A DNA stretch of 43,502 bases from the NCBI GenBank assembly GCA_025358355.1, contig JANYJX010000072.1:1-43502 (forward strand), written 5' to 3'. Both the position numbers and the translations under genes were made by a program. This document shows positions 43,408 through 43,502 of the stretch, in pieces (position 1 is the first letter of the stretch; each line of letters opens with the position of its first letter). The notes under the pieces are model-generated. The model searched no databases, was not told the DNA's origin, and worked only from the letters and a program-made list of their open reading frames with translations. This stretch comes from Actinomycetes bacterium (GTDB lineage: Bacteria; Actinomycetota; Thermoleophilia; Gaiellales; Gaiellaceae).

Positions 43408-43502
43408 ATGAACCCTCGTCAGGAGCGGCGCAGGGCGGCGCGGGCCGCGTTTGAGCCGCACATGCCGTGGACTCCGCCTCCGGGCGGGGTCGAGGCAGAG
43501 CA
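43408..43502 (+). CDS. Hypothetical protein, 5' part (runs out of window)
   Basis: ATG at 43408 follows AGGTG closely. The 31 visible codons (MNPRQERRRAARAAFEPHMPW, then TPPPGGVEAE) are open to the window edge. The basic start followed by a Pro/Gly-rich segment gives no family. The frame is coding-like, but the assignment is tentative because only 95 bases are seen. Confidence 0.4.
   Translation, partial: MNPRQERRRAARAAFEPHMPWTPPPGGVEAE

Overview
The window is 43.5 kb of very GC-rich DNA with dense coding. Most start codons are GTG or ATG behind GGAGG-type ribosome sites, and many neighbours overlap by 4 bp (ATGA or GTGA). Small secreted-protein modules typical of actinobacteria occur, such as the DGxIHAC...ALSW...collagen arrangement and the SGNF(D/N)NPN modules. 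This suggests an uncultured actinobacterium, perhaps of the Thermoleophilia/Gaiellales type; the taxonomy is inference. Codon use looks uniform, apart from several decayed genes.

Layout. 1-8.9 kb is metabolic and transport: the end of a saccharopine dehydrogenase-like gene, a BMP/PnrA-type solute-binding protein divergent from an NrtR-like Nudix regulator, a sarcosine/dimethylglycine dehydrogenase coupled to a PEP mutase/isocitrate lyase-family enzyme, a choline-kinase-like phosphotransferase, azlC with a 22-codon azlD stub, and rsgA behind a 23-codon leader ORF. 8.95-11.8 kb is a secreted collagen-like/lamin-tail protein followed by decayed secreted-protein genes. 11.8-15.7 kb is a coupled M20 peptidase / ATP-grasp ligase / C45 Ntn-hydrolase cassette whose last gene has an in-frame amber codon. 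15.7-27.4 kb is one long minus-strand series: thiolase, selenocysteine deiodinase-like protein, double-propeller protein, lipoprotein, ABC ATPase, UPF0104-type membrane protein, second ABC ATPase, FtsX permease, response regulator and histidine kinase. 27.4-32.1 kb holds a REC-GGDEF cyclase, a ChrB-domain protein with a YVTN propeller, a 1-Cys peroxiredoxin, a solitary infA and a cold-shock gene. 32.2-40.2 kb holds a frameshifted hydrolase, a D-threonine-aldolase-like enzyme, an acetamidase, an SDR and a sugar ABC importer. 40.7-43.5 kb holds GYD and cupin genes divergent from an HTH/TPR regulator, then an insertion-sequence scar.

The most important observation is at 25552-26178 (minus). Two open frames separated by a single in-frame TGA form one 208-residue iodothyronine-deiodinase-like protein with the active-site string GSYTUPPF. 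A perfect 7-bp hairpin lies just 3' of the TGA at the spacing expected of a bacterial SECIS element. Standard annotation would split it into two fragments or miss it.

Several genes carry single-base indels, mostly extra bases within short runs (10.2-11.8 kb and 32.2-33.0 kb). They may be true pseudogenes or assembly errors; the sequence alone cannot decide.
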